DNA of 64,000 nucleotides from Shewanella woodyi ATCC 51908. GTDB lineage: Bacteria > Pseudomonadota > Gammaproteobacteria > Enterobacterales > Shewanellaceae. This document shows positions 37,823 through 46,767 of the stretch, piece after piece; within the stretch, counting starts at the first letter, position 1, and each line of letters begins with the position of its first letter. The notes beneath the pieces are model-generated. The model was not told the origin of the DNA. It did no database searches and was given only the letters and a program-made list of their open reading frames with translations. Position numbers and translations under genes: made by a program. The stretch lies in contig NC_010506.1 in NCBI RefSeq assembly GCF_000019525.1, positions 4,960,001 to 5,024,000 of the forward strand, read 5' to 3'.

Positions 37823-38901
37823 ACCTAACGCTCAATAATTTGGAAGATTATGCCCGTGGCGCTGCTTTACTCGGTGCAGGTGGTGGTGGCGATCCCTATA
37901 TTGGCCGCTTACTTGCTGAAGAAGCAATTAAAACCTATGGCGCACCGCGTATTATTTCAGCCCAAGAACTCGATGATGACGCCGTCATTATCTCAGTAGC
38001 AATGATTGGTGCACCGACAGTTTTGATTGAAAAGGCCTGCTCTGGCGATGATATCGACCTGCTGATTAAGGCGATGGAAAAACGTCTAGGTAAACCCATA
38101 GATGCCTTAATGCCGATAGAGATTGGTGGTGTTAACTCTTGTTTGCCTTTGGTTGCAGCAGCACGAACTGGCCTCCCCTTAGTGAACTGCGATGGCATGG
38201 GCCGAGCCTTTCCAGGTTTAGAGATGGTGACGTTCAATGTATATGGCTGTGCAATTTCGCCTGTTGTCATGACAGATGAACACAACAATCAAGTTGTCAT
38301 CGATACCAACAGCGCCGCCAAAGCTGAAAAGTTTGCTCGTAGCGTTGTCGGTGAGATGGGATTAAGCGCCATGCTCTCCTGTTATCCCCTTAACGGTAAG
38401 CAACTTAAAAAATGGGGAGTGCACGGCACCATGACCCTCGCTCTGGAGTTAGGTCAAGCCATACGTTTGGGTCGTCGCGACGATAATGCTGTGCACTCTT
38501 TACTGTCAGCCCTTAATCAAACGAGTTATTACGCCCCTGCAAGAGCCCTACTCACGGGAAAAGTTATCGATATTGAACGGGTCACAAGGGACGGATTCTC
38601 TTTCGGCCACTGTGTAGTGCAGTCGTTTGATGGAGAGCATGAGATCAATTTGAGCTTTCAAAATGAATTTCTAAGCGCTAAGAGCCAAGACAAGTTTCTC
38701 GCCACTGTACCCGACATTATAGCAGTCGTTGATAGTGAAAATGCAGAACCTATCACGGCTGAAACCATCAGGTTTGGCCAACGAGTTTGTGTTATCGCCA
38801 CCAGTGTCCCTGAGCTAATGCGTACACCGCAAGCTCTAGCAGTTTTTGGCCCTCGCTGCTTTGGTTTAGACACTGACTATTTGCCGGTACCGACGAAATA
38901 A
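37819..38901 (+). CDS. DUF917 (thiohydantoin-desulfurase type) protein
   Basis: A 360-aa DUF917 protein. The glycine-rich GAALLGAGGGGDPYIGR (about 15-31) and MPIEIGGVNSCLPL (about 98-111) segments are characteristic. The family is linked in Pfam naming to S-methyl thiohydantoin desulfuration (from memory) and is usually encoded beside HyuA-like proteins. The ATG at 37819 is chosen because it overlaps the upstream stop as ATGA and has AGAGG eight bases before it, while the ATG at 37813 is too close to that site. It probably works with its neighbour on a cyclic amide substrate taken up by the next gene's product. Confidence 0.85.
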   Translation: MNLTLNNLEDYARGAALLGAGGGGDPYIGRLLAEEAIKTYGAPRIISAQELDDDAVIISVAMIGAPTVLIEKACSGDDIDLLIKAMEKRLGKPIDALMPIEIGGVNSCLPLVAAARTGLPLVNCDGMGRAFPGLEMVTFNVYGCAISPVVMTDEHNNQVVIDTNSAAKAEKFARSVVGEMGLSAMLSCYPLNGKQLKKWGVHGTMTLALELGQAIRLGRRDDNAVHSLLSALNQTSYYAPARALLTGKVIDIERVTRDGFSFGHCVVQSFDGEHEINLSFQNEFLSAKSQDKFLATVPDIIAVVDSENAEPITAETIRFGQRVCVIATSVPELMRTPQALAVFGPRCFGLDTDYLPVPTK

Positions 38902-38924
38902 TAGATTTAAAATGGAGAGATAAA

Positions 38925-41036
38925 ATGAAAACAATATACTACCCCATACTTTTTAGCATAAGCATGATGCCTATTGGTATGCTTTGGGCGAACGCTGAAG
39001 AAACAGAAGAAAACATAGACATTCAAGGTATTGAGGTCATTCAAGTTACAGCCCGTAAACGCACTGAGTCACTGCAAGAGATCCCCGATGCAGTCACCGC
39101 CTTCAGTGAGTCAGATATCGAATCTGCCCGCATTGAACAAGTTAACGATTTCATCAATCTAACACCCAATGTGATCTTCCGAAAAACCTTCAGAGCAGGA
39201 GCCTCATTTATCACCATGAGAGGAATTACCGGTACCCAACAAGGTTTACCACCTGTTACCTACGTGGTTGATGGAGTTCAGGTCGGATCTGCTGATTTCA
39301 TCAACCAAGATATGGGAGAGATTGAACGTATTGAAGTACTGCGTGGTCCACAAGGCGCCCTTTATGGTGCAGGAGCTATGGCTGGTGCCATCAATGTGAT
39401 CACAAAAGCCCCCACAGAGGAACTTTCTGGAAAAATAAAAGCTCAGTATGCAGAGGGTAATGACAAGAGCGTCAGTGGCTATATAAGCGGTGGCGTTAGT
39501 GAGAACATCTTTGGCTTAGTCTCTGTTGGTGCCCGAAAATCTGATGGATTGATTGACTCATCGACTGGTGAGGATCTCGACTTTAATGATACCAAACGGA
39601 TTAAAACCCGCTGGCAGTATCTTGGTGATGAATTTAGCGCCGATCTTAGATTAGGCTACGCCAGCTATGAACAGGGAGCAGTGATGCAAGATCTATTGGC
39701 AAAAGGAGAAGAGTTTGTTGATGCTCAAAAAACCGATCTAGATGACTTTTCAGGTTCAGGACCAGAACGAAGCTTTATAGGGAAAGAGAACCAAATATTT
39801 AAAGACGCCTCAATCAAGCTTGATTATGACTTCGATAATATGACATTCACTTGGATTAGCTCCTACCAAGACGCAGAGCAAGATCTAATTGGCGATCTTG
39901 ATTGGAGCTCAGCTAACATATTCTTGCAAGATTTAGTCGATAACTTCGATGTCACTAGCCATGAAGTAAAACTGACTTCAAACAATGATTCCGATCTACG
40001 CTGGCTTGCAGGGGCTTACTATCAAAAACGTAATGGTCTCAATCAACTACGTATCCGACTTGAGCCAACTGTAGGTGTTATCGGAGATTCAATATTCGAT
40101 CAAGTCGATGTCAAAGAGGACACCATCAAAGCTGTATTTGCACAACTTAACTATGATATTACTGATAAATTAGAGCTGACGTTAGCCGGGCGTTATGATC
40201 AGGTTGATTACCAAAGCACTCGTTTTAAAACACCTGAACAACAGGAGATAGTCCCACTTCCAGATGCTAATGGCCAGCTACAAGATACCTTAACGGAGTC
40301 TGACAGTTCTTTCCAACCAAAGGTTTCTCTCTCCTATGATATTAACAGTGATAGCATGATCTACGCGACCTATGCAAAAGGCTTTAGACCTGGGTTTTAT
40401 AACTCAGGTAATCTTACAAAAGCCGAAACAACCCAAAATTTTGAAGTGGGCGGAAAATCAACCTGGTGGAACAATCGTGTTCAAATAAATGGTGCAATTT
40501 TCTACATTGATTACTCCGAACAGCAGTTATCCTTCATCATTGCGACTCCCCCATTTAGGCAAACCTCAAATATAGACCAAACAGAGATCCGCGGTTTGGA
40601 ACTAGAAACGGTTGTCATGTTAAGCGAAGATCTTAGATTTAATGCTGCATGGGGTTATACCGACTCAAAAGTAAAAGACACAGGGCAAAGGGCACCAGCT
40701 ACCCCGAAGTATACTTTGAACCTTGGGCTCAACTATCAAAAAGAGCTAGGCAGAGATTGGCTTTTAAATACCCGTTTAGATTATCGAGCACAAGGAGATT
40801 TTTTTCTTGGAACAACGCAACAACCTTTGGAGGTTGGTGCTAAACAGTTCGTCAACCTGAGTGCTGCATTGGAATGGCAAGATTGGCGATTTACACTCTA
40901 CGGAGAAAACATCACCGATGAGTACAGCACAACCAACGCCTCTTATGTTAATGGGTTACTGGGTACCGTAACAGGCATTATTCGAGCTTATACTCCTGGC
41001 CGTCAAATTGGTGCATCTGTCGAATATAAATTCTAA
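38925..41036 (+). CDS. TonB-dependent outer-membrane receptor
   Basis: A 703-aa receptor with a signal peptide (cleavage near WANAEE, about 24), a TonB box-like IEVIQVTARKR (about 36-46), a plug domain (ESLQEIPDAVTAF, GPQGALYGAGAMAGAINVITK) and a beta-barrel ending in a terminal Phe (ASVEYKF). It is likely the import channel for the substrate of the HyuA/DUF917 pair, since it lies 23 bases downstream on the same strand. GGAGAG precedes the ATG. The ligand is unknown. Confidence 0.93.
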   Translation: MKTIYYPILFSISMMPIGMLWANAEETEENIDIQGIEVIQVTARKRTESLQEIPDAVTAFSESDIESARIEQVNDFINLTPNVIFRKTFRAGASFITMRGITGTQQGLPPVTYVVDGVQVGSADFINQDMGEIERIEVLRGPQGALYGAGAMAGAINVITKAPTEELSGKIKAQYAEGNDKSVSGYISGGVSENIFGLVSVGARKSDGLIDSSTGEDLDFNDTKRIKTRWQYLGDEFSADLRLGYASYEQGAVMQDLLAKGEEFVDAQKTDLDDFSGSGPERSFIGKENQIFKDASIKLDYDFDNMTFTWISSYQDAEQDLIGDLDWSSANIFLQDLVDNFDVTSHEVKLTSNNDSDLRWLAGAYYQKRNGLNQLRIRLEPTVGVIGDSIFDQVDVKEDTIKAVFAQLNYDITDKLELTLAGRYDQVDYQSTRFKTPEQQEIVPLPDANGQLQDTLTESDSSFQPKVSLSYDINSDSMIYATYAKGFRPGFYNSGNLTKAETTQNFEVGGKSTWWNNRVQINGAIFYIDYSEQQLSFIIATPPFRQTSNIDQTEIRGLELETVVMLSEDLRFNAAWGYTDSKVKDTGQRAPATPKYTLNLGLNYQKELGRDWLLNTRLDYRAQGDFFLGTTQQPLEVGAKQFVNLSAALEWQDWRFTLYGENITDEYSTTNASYVNGLLGTVTGIIRAYTPGRQIGASVEYKF

Positions 41037-41077
41037 AAGACCTTTGCTTTATCAAAAACAAGGATGTTTTTCCCTTT

Positions 41078-41120
41078 CTGGAAGCTAATATTGATTGCCA
41101 TTATGCTTCCAGCTTTTTAT
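41078..41120 (+). terminator. Terminator after the TonB receptor gene
   Basis: The stem CTGGAAGC / GCTTCCAG is followed by CTTTTTATT. It lies between the receptor gene and the convergent MalT-like gene and just overlaps the latter's stop codon. Confidence 0.65.
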
Positions 41121-43513
41121 TCTTCAGGCAGGTTTTCTGCCAACACAGCCACAGCCAACTTGCGGCTCTTAACTCCAAGTTTTCGATAAACATTTTTCAA
41201 ATGAAACTTTACTGTTTGTTCTGAAATATCCAGCTCAATTGCTATCTCTTTATTTCTACGTTGCTGAGAAACAAGGGCCATAATTGCCGATTCTTTAATA
41301 GATAGTAATCGACTTCCCTCCTCCTTTTTAGGCTCTAGAATCAAACGCGTTCTATTATGCCTATTCAATATTTCGGTCACTCTATCTTTAGAGATCCAAC
41401 TCCGTAGCTGCCAAATCAATTGCAGAAATCCGCTATCTTCGACAATGGCTATCTCTTGGGACAATTTAGTTTCATCATCTCGATTAATCGCTAACATCAA
41501 ACGACATTGACACGCTAATAAGGTATGTTTTTGTGACTCTGAAAAGAGCAGCGCTTGTTCTAATCGTTTATTCGACAGGCTGCCTAACAACATCTCTAAC
41601 TCAAGGTGTAGTTGCTGCAAGCGCCAAGGTAAAGAACTAGGCTGTTTTGGCAATGGAGAGATGTATGCAGCAAATTTATCTTCTATCTGTGACTGACTGA
41701 CTAATGCTAAACGCGCTAGATAATTCAGCAGTATATCTAAATGAGCTAAGCGATGTTTTTGACTATGCTCTCCTGCCAACCTTAACCACTGTACCAATGA
41801 TTCCGGCTTATTATGATGTAATGCGGTTTTAGCGGCTAGAGCATAAACAGCAGCATAAAGGTCAAACCAAGCTTCACTATGATTTACTTCACGTACTAAT
41901 TTATCCATCACAGTTAATGAAGGGATCAGCCCCTTATAAAAAGCCAATTCACGCTTTACAGCAAACATAGCAACTCGAATGCTCTTATCTTGACTAAATA
42001 AACGCTGAACTCGACTTGAAACCCTTGTTAAATATCTTGAGCTAGACTCCGCATCCATCTTCAACATGGAGATATGAGATTGGTGAATATCCAGAAATGC
42101 TTCACCATAATCTGCATCTAACTCCTTTTGATAATAAGCTCGAGTAGCCAATAAATACTGCTCAGCCTCTTCAACTCCTCCCTGCTGGATTGCAATTAAA
42201 AGCAGAATATTATTGATAAGAGCACCAGCAAAAGCACTAAGTCCATCATGGTTAGGTAGATGTTCACCTTTAAGTATTACTGGACTATCACCCTGCAAAC
42301 GAATGAAAAACTCTCGCTGGTTTTGACTTAAATTTAACCCTTCATAAAGACATACAAACGCGTCAGCCACTGACCAATCAAATGAATCTTGATGATAGTG
42401 ACGATTGATCAGCTTTCTGGCTTTATCAACCTCACCTCGCTTTAAACTTACAATACAAGCAAGCCACGCGACCTCATCAAAGGCAAACCACTCTTGAGTG
42501 GAAAATTGCTGCAATATGAGCTCTAAATTCCCTAAACCGTGACGGATCCACTGCAGTAGTCCTCCTTGTTGCCTCAGCAAAGACACAGCGAGCTTCACCT
42601 CACCACAGGCCATCATAAGGCCAATAGCATTAACAATATCACCTTGTGAAGTATATCGTTTTGCCAGTGCCTGATAGGCGAGTAGAGACGCAGTGGTATC
42701 CTCTCTAAGACAGAGTTTTTGCAACGGTTCTCGTACAACAGGCAATAAAGTCCATTCGGTTTCTGACTTTACATGTAAACCTGAGAATGAGCGTTCAAGT
42801 AGTTCACTTATTAACAACTGTTCAGGCTCTATGAAAAGTCGCTTAGGTAACTGAGAGTTAATACAGAGTAAACGAACATTGGAGCTATCTTGCTCGCTTA
42901 ACCCCTCTAAGATCTCCTGCAAGAGCAGTTGCCCCAAAATAGGATGCAGCACTAAGTGCTGGTGAAGTTCAGCTATGGAGCAAGAGGAGGGAGATAGTGA
43001 TATAGCAAGATTCACTAAAAAAGGATGCCCCAGTGTCATACTAAAAATTTGAGAGGGGGGGATCAGGCTATCTGAAGAGGTGATAGAGACAATATCACTA
43101 TAGGACAAAGCCAGTTTTTCAGATCCTAATAACGTACACGTTTGTAATAGGTGAGCAGGTAAACGATTGAAAGAATTTATACCACGACCAGCAAGAACCA
43201 AACGACACGATTTTGAGATAAGCAAAACAAAAACTTCTTGCCAGTGTGCTGATTCGACTAGATCCCAGTCGTCAAGGTATACAGTGGTATCGGGGGTCAC
43301 TTCCTCTAGGATTGATTCAACTTGCCTTTGCCACTGCTCATCTGCGCCATTAATGTAATAGCTTAGCGACGAGCTATTATCTTGATGTTGCAATATCAAG
43401 GTCGTTTTTCCAAACCCCACAGGCGCTACCAATAGAGCTGTATTCTCTGAAGATTTCAGCAATGCATCCTCAAGTAACTTTGCTCTTAAAATAACACTGT
43501 TCTGGCTCATCAT
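41117..43513 (-). CDS. MalT-like (LAL) LuxR-family regulator
   Basis: A 798-aa regulator. The N-terminal NTPase has a P-loop VGFGKTTL (about 33-40) and a Walker-B-like YLDDWD. The middle is a helical-repeat region. The C-terminal LuxR HTH reads LSIKESAIMALVSQQRRNKEIAIELDIS in pieces, then EQTVKFHLKNVYRKL. LAL proteins bind an inducer and ATP before activating transcription. It is convergent with the hyu/DUF917/receptor operon and is the obvious candidate regulator of it. The ATG-ATG pair at 43508-43513 is a more natural start than the TTG at 43525. Ligand unknown. Confidence 0.88.
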   Translation of the reverse strand: MMSQNSVILRAKLLEDALLKSSENTALLVAPVGFGKTTLILQHQDNSSSLSYYINGADEQWQRQVESILEEVTPDTTVYLDDWDLVESAHWQEVFVLLISKSCRLVLAGRGINSFNRLPAHLLQTCTLLGSEKLALSYSDIVSITSSDSLIPPSQIFSMTLGHPFLVNLAISLSPSSCSIAELHQHLVLHPILGQLLLQEILEGLSEQDSSNVRLLCINSQLPKRLFIEPEQLLISELLERSFSGLHVKSETEWTLLPVVREPLQKLCLREDTTASLLAYQALAKRYTSQGDIVNAIGLMMACGEVKLAVSLLRQQGGLLQWIRHGLGNLELILQQFSTQEWFAFDEVAWLACIVSLKRGEVDKARKLINRHYHQDSFDWSVADAFVCLYEGLNLSQNQREFFIRLQGDSPVILKGEHLPNHDGLSAFAGALINNILLLIAIQQGGVEEAEQYLLATRAYYQKELDADYGEAFLDIHQSHISMLKMDAESSSRYLTRVSSRVQRLFSQDKSIRVAMFAVKRELAFYKGLIPSLTVMDKLVREVNHSEAWFDLYAAVYALAAKTALHHNKPESLVQWLRLAGEHSQKHRLAHLDILLNYLARLALVSQSQIEDKFAAYISPLPKQPSSLPWRLQQLHLELEMLLGSLSNKRLEQALLFSESQKHTLLACQCRLMLAINRDDETKLSQEIAIVEDSGFLQLIWQLRSWISKDRVTEILNRHNRTRLILEPKKEEGSRLLSIKESAIMALVSQQRRNKEIAIELDISEQTVKFHLKNVYRKLGVKSRKLAVAVLAENLPEE

Positions 43514-43699
43514 TACCCGGTTCAAAGAAGGTGTCTAAATATATAATTAAACACTAATGGTCAGTCTAAAGTCAGTCAACTCCAGATAAAAATAGCTATA
43601 AACCCAGACTGTAAAAATTATTCATTACGTCGAATGTGGCATTCATATTTGACAAAGAATAATAATTTATCAACTAACTGGATTAATTCGACATTTAAT

Positions 43700-43728
43700 A
43701 TAAAACCACCTTTCAGGTGGCTTTATAT
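43700..43728 (-). terminator. Terminator of the 450-aa lipoprotein gene
   Basis: An imperfect stem AAACCACC / GGTGGCTTT with a five-base loop is flanked by A/T-rich bases. It is similar in sequence to the napB terminator. It lies 20 bases downstream of the leftward gene. Confidence 0.6.
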
Positions 43729-43747
43729 TAAGACACCTTGATGATTA

Positions 43748-45100
43748 TCACTTGCAACCTAAGCTCTCAAACTCTTCTGTCGACATATACTCTGTAGTTG
43801 GCAGATAATCTCCCATTACGGCGTATTCATCGCCTGGCGTTGAAGTATTTTGAATAGCTTGGTGAAAATCCTCTTTCGGCAGCATATTTCTGACAATAAG
43901 CAGCGCCTCATTCAAGCGGTTCTCTCCTCCCTCAATCACACGCCCAAATCCATCACCTTGCTCAGTCCAAGGCAGGTAGTTATGCCCGCATTCATTAGTC
44001 GCATTAATCGGTTTATCGGCTAATAGACTCGTCACAACAGTGAAGTAACCATCCTCATCCACCGTTAACTCCTCATCAAACAGACAAGCGGTAACAGCCT
44101 GAGAGTAATACTCATTTTGGCATATAGACCAGTATCTTAACTGAGAGTCACTCTCATCATAAGTTGGCACTGATATTAACGTTTTAGGAATAGAGGGGAG
44201 CTTTCCTCTCGTCACTGCCACCGCACCAAAATCATTATTCAGAAATGTACTGACATATTGATTATCGGCATTGGCATAGAAGGTCACCTGCCGCTCAGGC
44301 ATACCGTCACAGCGACCTAAGAAGGCGCATTGAAAACCAAATGTGCCATTATAAGCCGCTCTCCAAACAGCAGGGTTCTGGGCAGGTTCTACCGCTGGGT
44401 TAGCCCTTACCTGCTGATAAGTTTGTGCAGGAACTAGAGGAATAGATAAGTTATCAGCATCAACCTGCAGAGCACTACACGCTTGCTCACCCACGAGCAC
44501 CTCTCCTGATTCAAGGGTCAATTCAACAGCAGGAAGCGGGACATCTCCAAGCCCATCACGGCCCTCATCGGTGACATAGATGCGATAAAGAAGTACCGAT
44601 TTATCACCTGCTCCAACATAATCATAGAGAGTATTTGGGGCCTCCTCTCCATCAGGCTCACCTTGGGCTATCTCAATGGTGAAATCTCTTGGGCTAAGTT
44701 GACGCTCAGCTCCCTGCAGATAAGGATTAAATGATCCAAGATCTGGCACTATGTTCTGATCGGTTAAAGATGATGCCGGAGAGGTATCTAGGCGATAACT
44801 GTTTAGCGACATGTACCTAGCATGGGGATATTGGCCATTGAGTGTCAACTTAGCACCACTAGGCAGTTTGTAGCCCGCATGCCAGTAGTTAGCACCAGTA
44901 TCTGGGTAAGCAAAGTTACGATCGGGATGATCAATATTGTAAGGCCCAACCCAAAAGCATGGACTCGGTGTCACCTCCTTTTGAACCACCTCTTGAGTGT
45001 CATCATCACAACCACTAAGCAGCACTGCAGACAAAGAAGCGCAGATAACAGCAAGTGTGAAGCGCTTTCCTCCTAACCAATTTAAGCTATTCATATCCAT
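43748..45100 (-). CDS. Hypothetical lipoprotein, 450 aa
   Basis: A lipoprotein signal is clear (AVICASLSAVLLSGCDDD, lipidated Cys at about 31). The Asp-rich sequence after the Cys favours inner-membrane retention by the +2 Asp rule. The body has many aromatic and Cys residues, with conserved-looking YMSLNSYRLDT and LLYRIYVTDEGRDGLGDVPLP segments, suggesting a beta-rich enzyme or binding protein. I do not recognise the family. AAGGG precedes the ATG. It is divergent from an AraC regulator, which may control it. Confidence 0.75.
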   Translation of the reverse strand: MDMNSLNWLGGKRFTLAVICASLSAVLLSGCDDDTQEVVQKEVTPSPCFWVGPYNIDHPDRNFAYPDTGANYWHAGYKLPSGAKLTLNGQYPHARYMSLNSYRLDTSPASSLTDQNIVPDLGSFNPYLQGAERQLSPRDFTIEIAQGEPDGEEAPNTLYDYVGAGDKSVLLYRIYVTDEGRDGLGDVPLPAVELTLESGEVLVGEQACSALQVDADNLSIPLVPAQTYQQVRANPAVEPAQNPAVWRAAYNGTFGFQCAFLGRCDGMPERQVTFYANADNQYVSTFLNNDFGAVAVTRGKLPSIPKTLISVPTYDESDSQLRYWSICQNEYYSQAVTACLFDEELTVDEDGYFTVVTSLLADKPINATNECGHNYLPWTEQGDGFGRVIEGGENRLNEALLIVRNMLPKEDFHQAIQNTSTPGDEYAVMGDYLPTTEYMSTEEFESLGCK

Positions 45101-45263
45101 ACACCCTTCCCCATCTATTTATCATTTTTATTAAGCTTGCCGCCTGCAGGTACGATTAAATCAGCACTTTGTTAAAACTATCTGAGCGGGTTTGAGATCA
45201 AGCCTGTTTATTTGTAACCTAGCTTATCTAGGAGTGAATTAATGGTTACATCGGGACAGATTT

Positions 45264-46289
45264 ATGACTTTAGAAGACAAGTTAACAGTACCGACTGAGG
45301 CAACCACCCTATCTTCTTGGGCTCTTGCCATCTGCCGAACCATAGACAGTTACGGCGTCGAAAGTGGCGAATTACTGCAGCAAGTTGGTATTAACCCCAC
45401 ACTACTTCAAGACCCCAATGCTCGCATACCAACAAAGCTCGTCACACAACTTTGGCAACTGGCAGTGGTGACGACCGGAGATGAATCCATAGGACTAAAG
45501 GTGGCTAATTTTGTTCAGCCAACCAGTTTTAATGCTTTAAGCTTTTCGCTGCTAGTCAGTGAGTCACTACTTGATGCTTGGGAGCGGGTAAAACGCTACT
45601 ATGAGATCATCAGCAATGTGCTAGAGATGAAAATCGAGAGAGGCGAAAAAGAGTCCGCACTCTGCTTTATTCGTTTACCCGAAAAACACTATGCCGATGA
45701 GGCGATAGATGCCTTTATGGCAACAAACCTCTCTATATCGCGACAGATAAGTCATGGGCAACTGCAACCAAGTAAGCTCGAACTTGAGCGAGCCACTCCC
45801 ATAAACCTTAGCCCCTTTCACTCGCTGTTTCTCTGTCCAATCGAATTCAATTCTGATGGTAATCGTATCTACTTTACCAATGAAGCACTTAACATCCCAT
45901 TTCCCTCAGCTAATAGGGCGCTAGCACTGAAAAATGATCTTGCCGTTGAGGAGTACCTAGCTCAGCTCTCGGCTCAATCCTTCAGCAGCAAGGTTGCTAA
46001 AGAGATAGTTATCGCCATGAGCCTAGGTAACCCAGAGCGAGAAAGCATAGCTAAAACATTCCATATGAGCAGTCGAAACCTCCAGAGAAAGCTAAAACAT
46101 GAGCAGACCAGCTTCAGTGAACTGTTAGATTCCATCCGTAAGGATCTTGCATTGAAATACATACTCAATTCTGAAGTTGCAATTATTGAGATATCTTTTC
46201 GATTAGGCTTCAAAGACCCAAGTAATTTTACCCGTGCATTTAAACGCTGGTACCAGAAATCTCCCCTCCAATACCGTAAACAGAAATAA
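45264..46289 (+). CDS. AraC-family transcriptional regulator
   Basis: A 341-aa AraC regulator. The N-terminal ~210 residues are the arabinose-binding-like domain typical of OruR-type members (LLQQVGINPTLLQDPNARIP). The C-terminus holds two HTH motifs, with the signature region SEVAIIEISFRLGFKDPSNFTRAF in pieces, then KRWYQKSPLQYR. It lies divergent from the 450-aa lipoprotein gene with a 163-base shared promoter region, which suggests it regulates that gene. Inducer unknown. Confidence 0.93.
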   Translation: MTLEDKLTVPTEATTLSSWALAICRTIDSYGVESGELLQQVGINPTLLQDPNARIPTKLVTQLWQLAVVTTGDESIGLKVANFVQPTSFNALSFSLLVSESLLDAWERVKRYYEIISNVLEMKIERGEKESALCFIRLPEKHYADEAIDAFMATNLSISRQISHGQLQPSKLELERATPINLSPFHSLFLCPIEFNSDGNRIYFTNEALNIPFPSANRALALKNDLAVEEYLAQLSAQSFSSKVAKEIVIAMSLGNPERESIAKTFHMSSRNLQRKLKHEQTSFSELLDSIRKDLALKYILNSEVAIIEISFRLGFKDPSNFTRAFKRWYQKSPLQYRKQK

Positions 46290-46413
46290 CTTTTAGTCTC
46301 TACGCCATAAGGTGTTTATTTAATAACCACCTCGTTCAACAATCGATATTATGACTATTGCTATCTCATCGAATTAAGGTAATTTGATTAAAACGCCAAT
46401 TAAGGAGCCTTAT

Positions 46414-46674
46414 ATGAAACAAGGTAAGCACGATCCGCAACTGTTAAAACTCGCGATGGAGATTGGTGTAGGCTATGCAAAGAAGAGAGGATTCGCCGAC
46501 TTCGACAAGGGGATCTCACCTAAAGATAAGGTAGAGTGCATCTACCGTTTACTAGTGACAGATAAGCTTATTCAACCTCTGGCAAAAGATAAAGAAGATG
46601 GGCCAAATATGAAACATAAACTGATTTTATGGATCACTCGTCAACTGCCCGCGGATCATGAGCTACTAAACTAA
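46414..46674 (+). CDS. Small conserved hypothetical (DUF5062-like)
   Basis: An 86-aa cytoplasmic protein beginning MKQGKHDPQLLKLAMEIGVG and continuing with a charged helical body (SPKDKVECIYRLLVTDKLIQ). I believe this is the DUF5062 family of Vibrio/Shewanella, but I cannot confirm it. The ATG at 46414 has AGGAG eight bases upstream, a better start than the in-frame TTG at 46384. No functional clue. Confidence 0.75.
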   Translation: MKQGKHDPQLLKLAMEIGVGYAKKRGFADFDKGISPKDKVECIYRLLVTDKLIQPLAKDKEDGPNMKHKLILWITRQLPADHELLN

Positions 46675-46767
46675 TAACTAAATATAAAATGGGAGTGAAT
46701 TGCCATAGTTCTTCGATATAGCACCACTCCTTCAACGCTTAATGCTTAGAGCTTTTATCGAGTTTTG

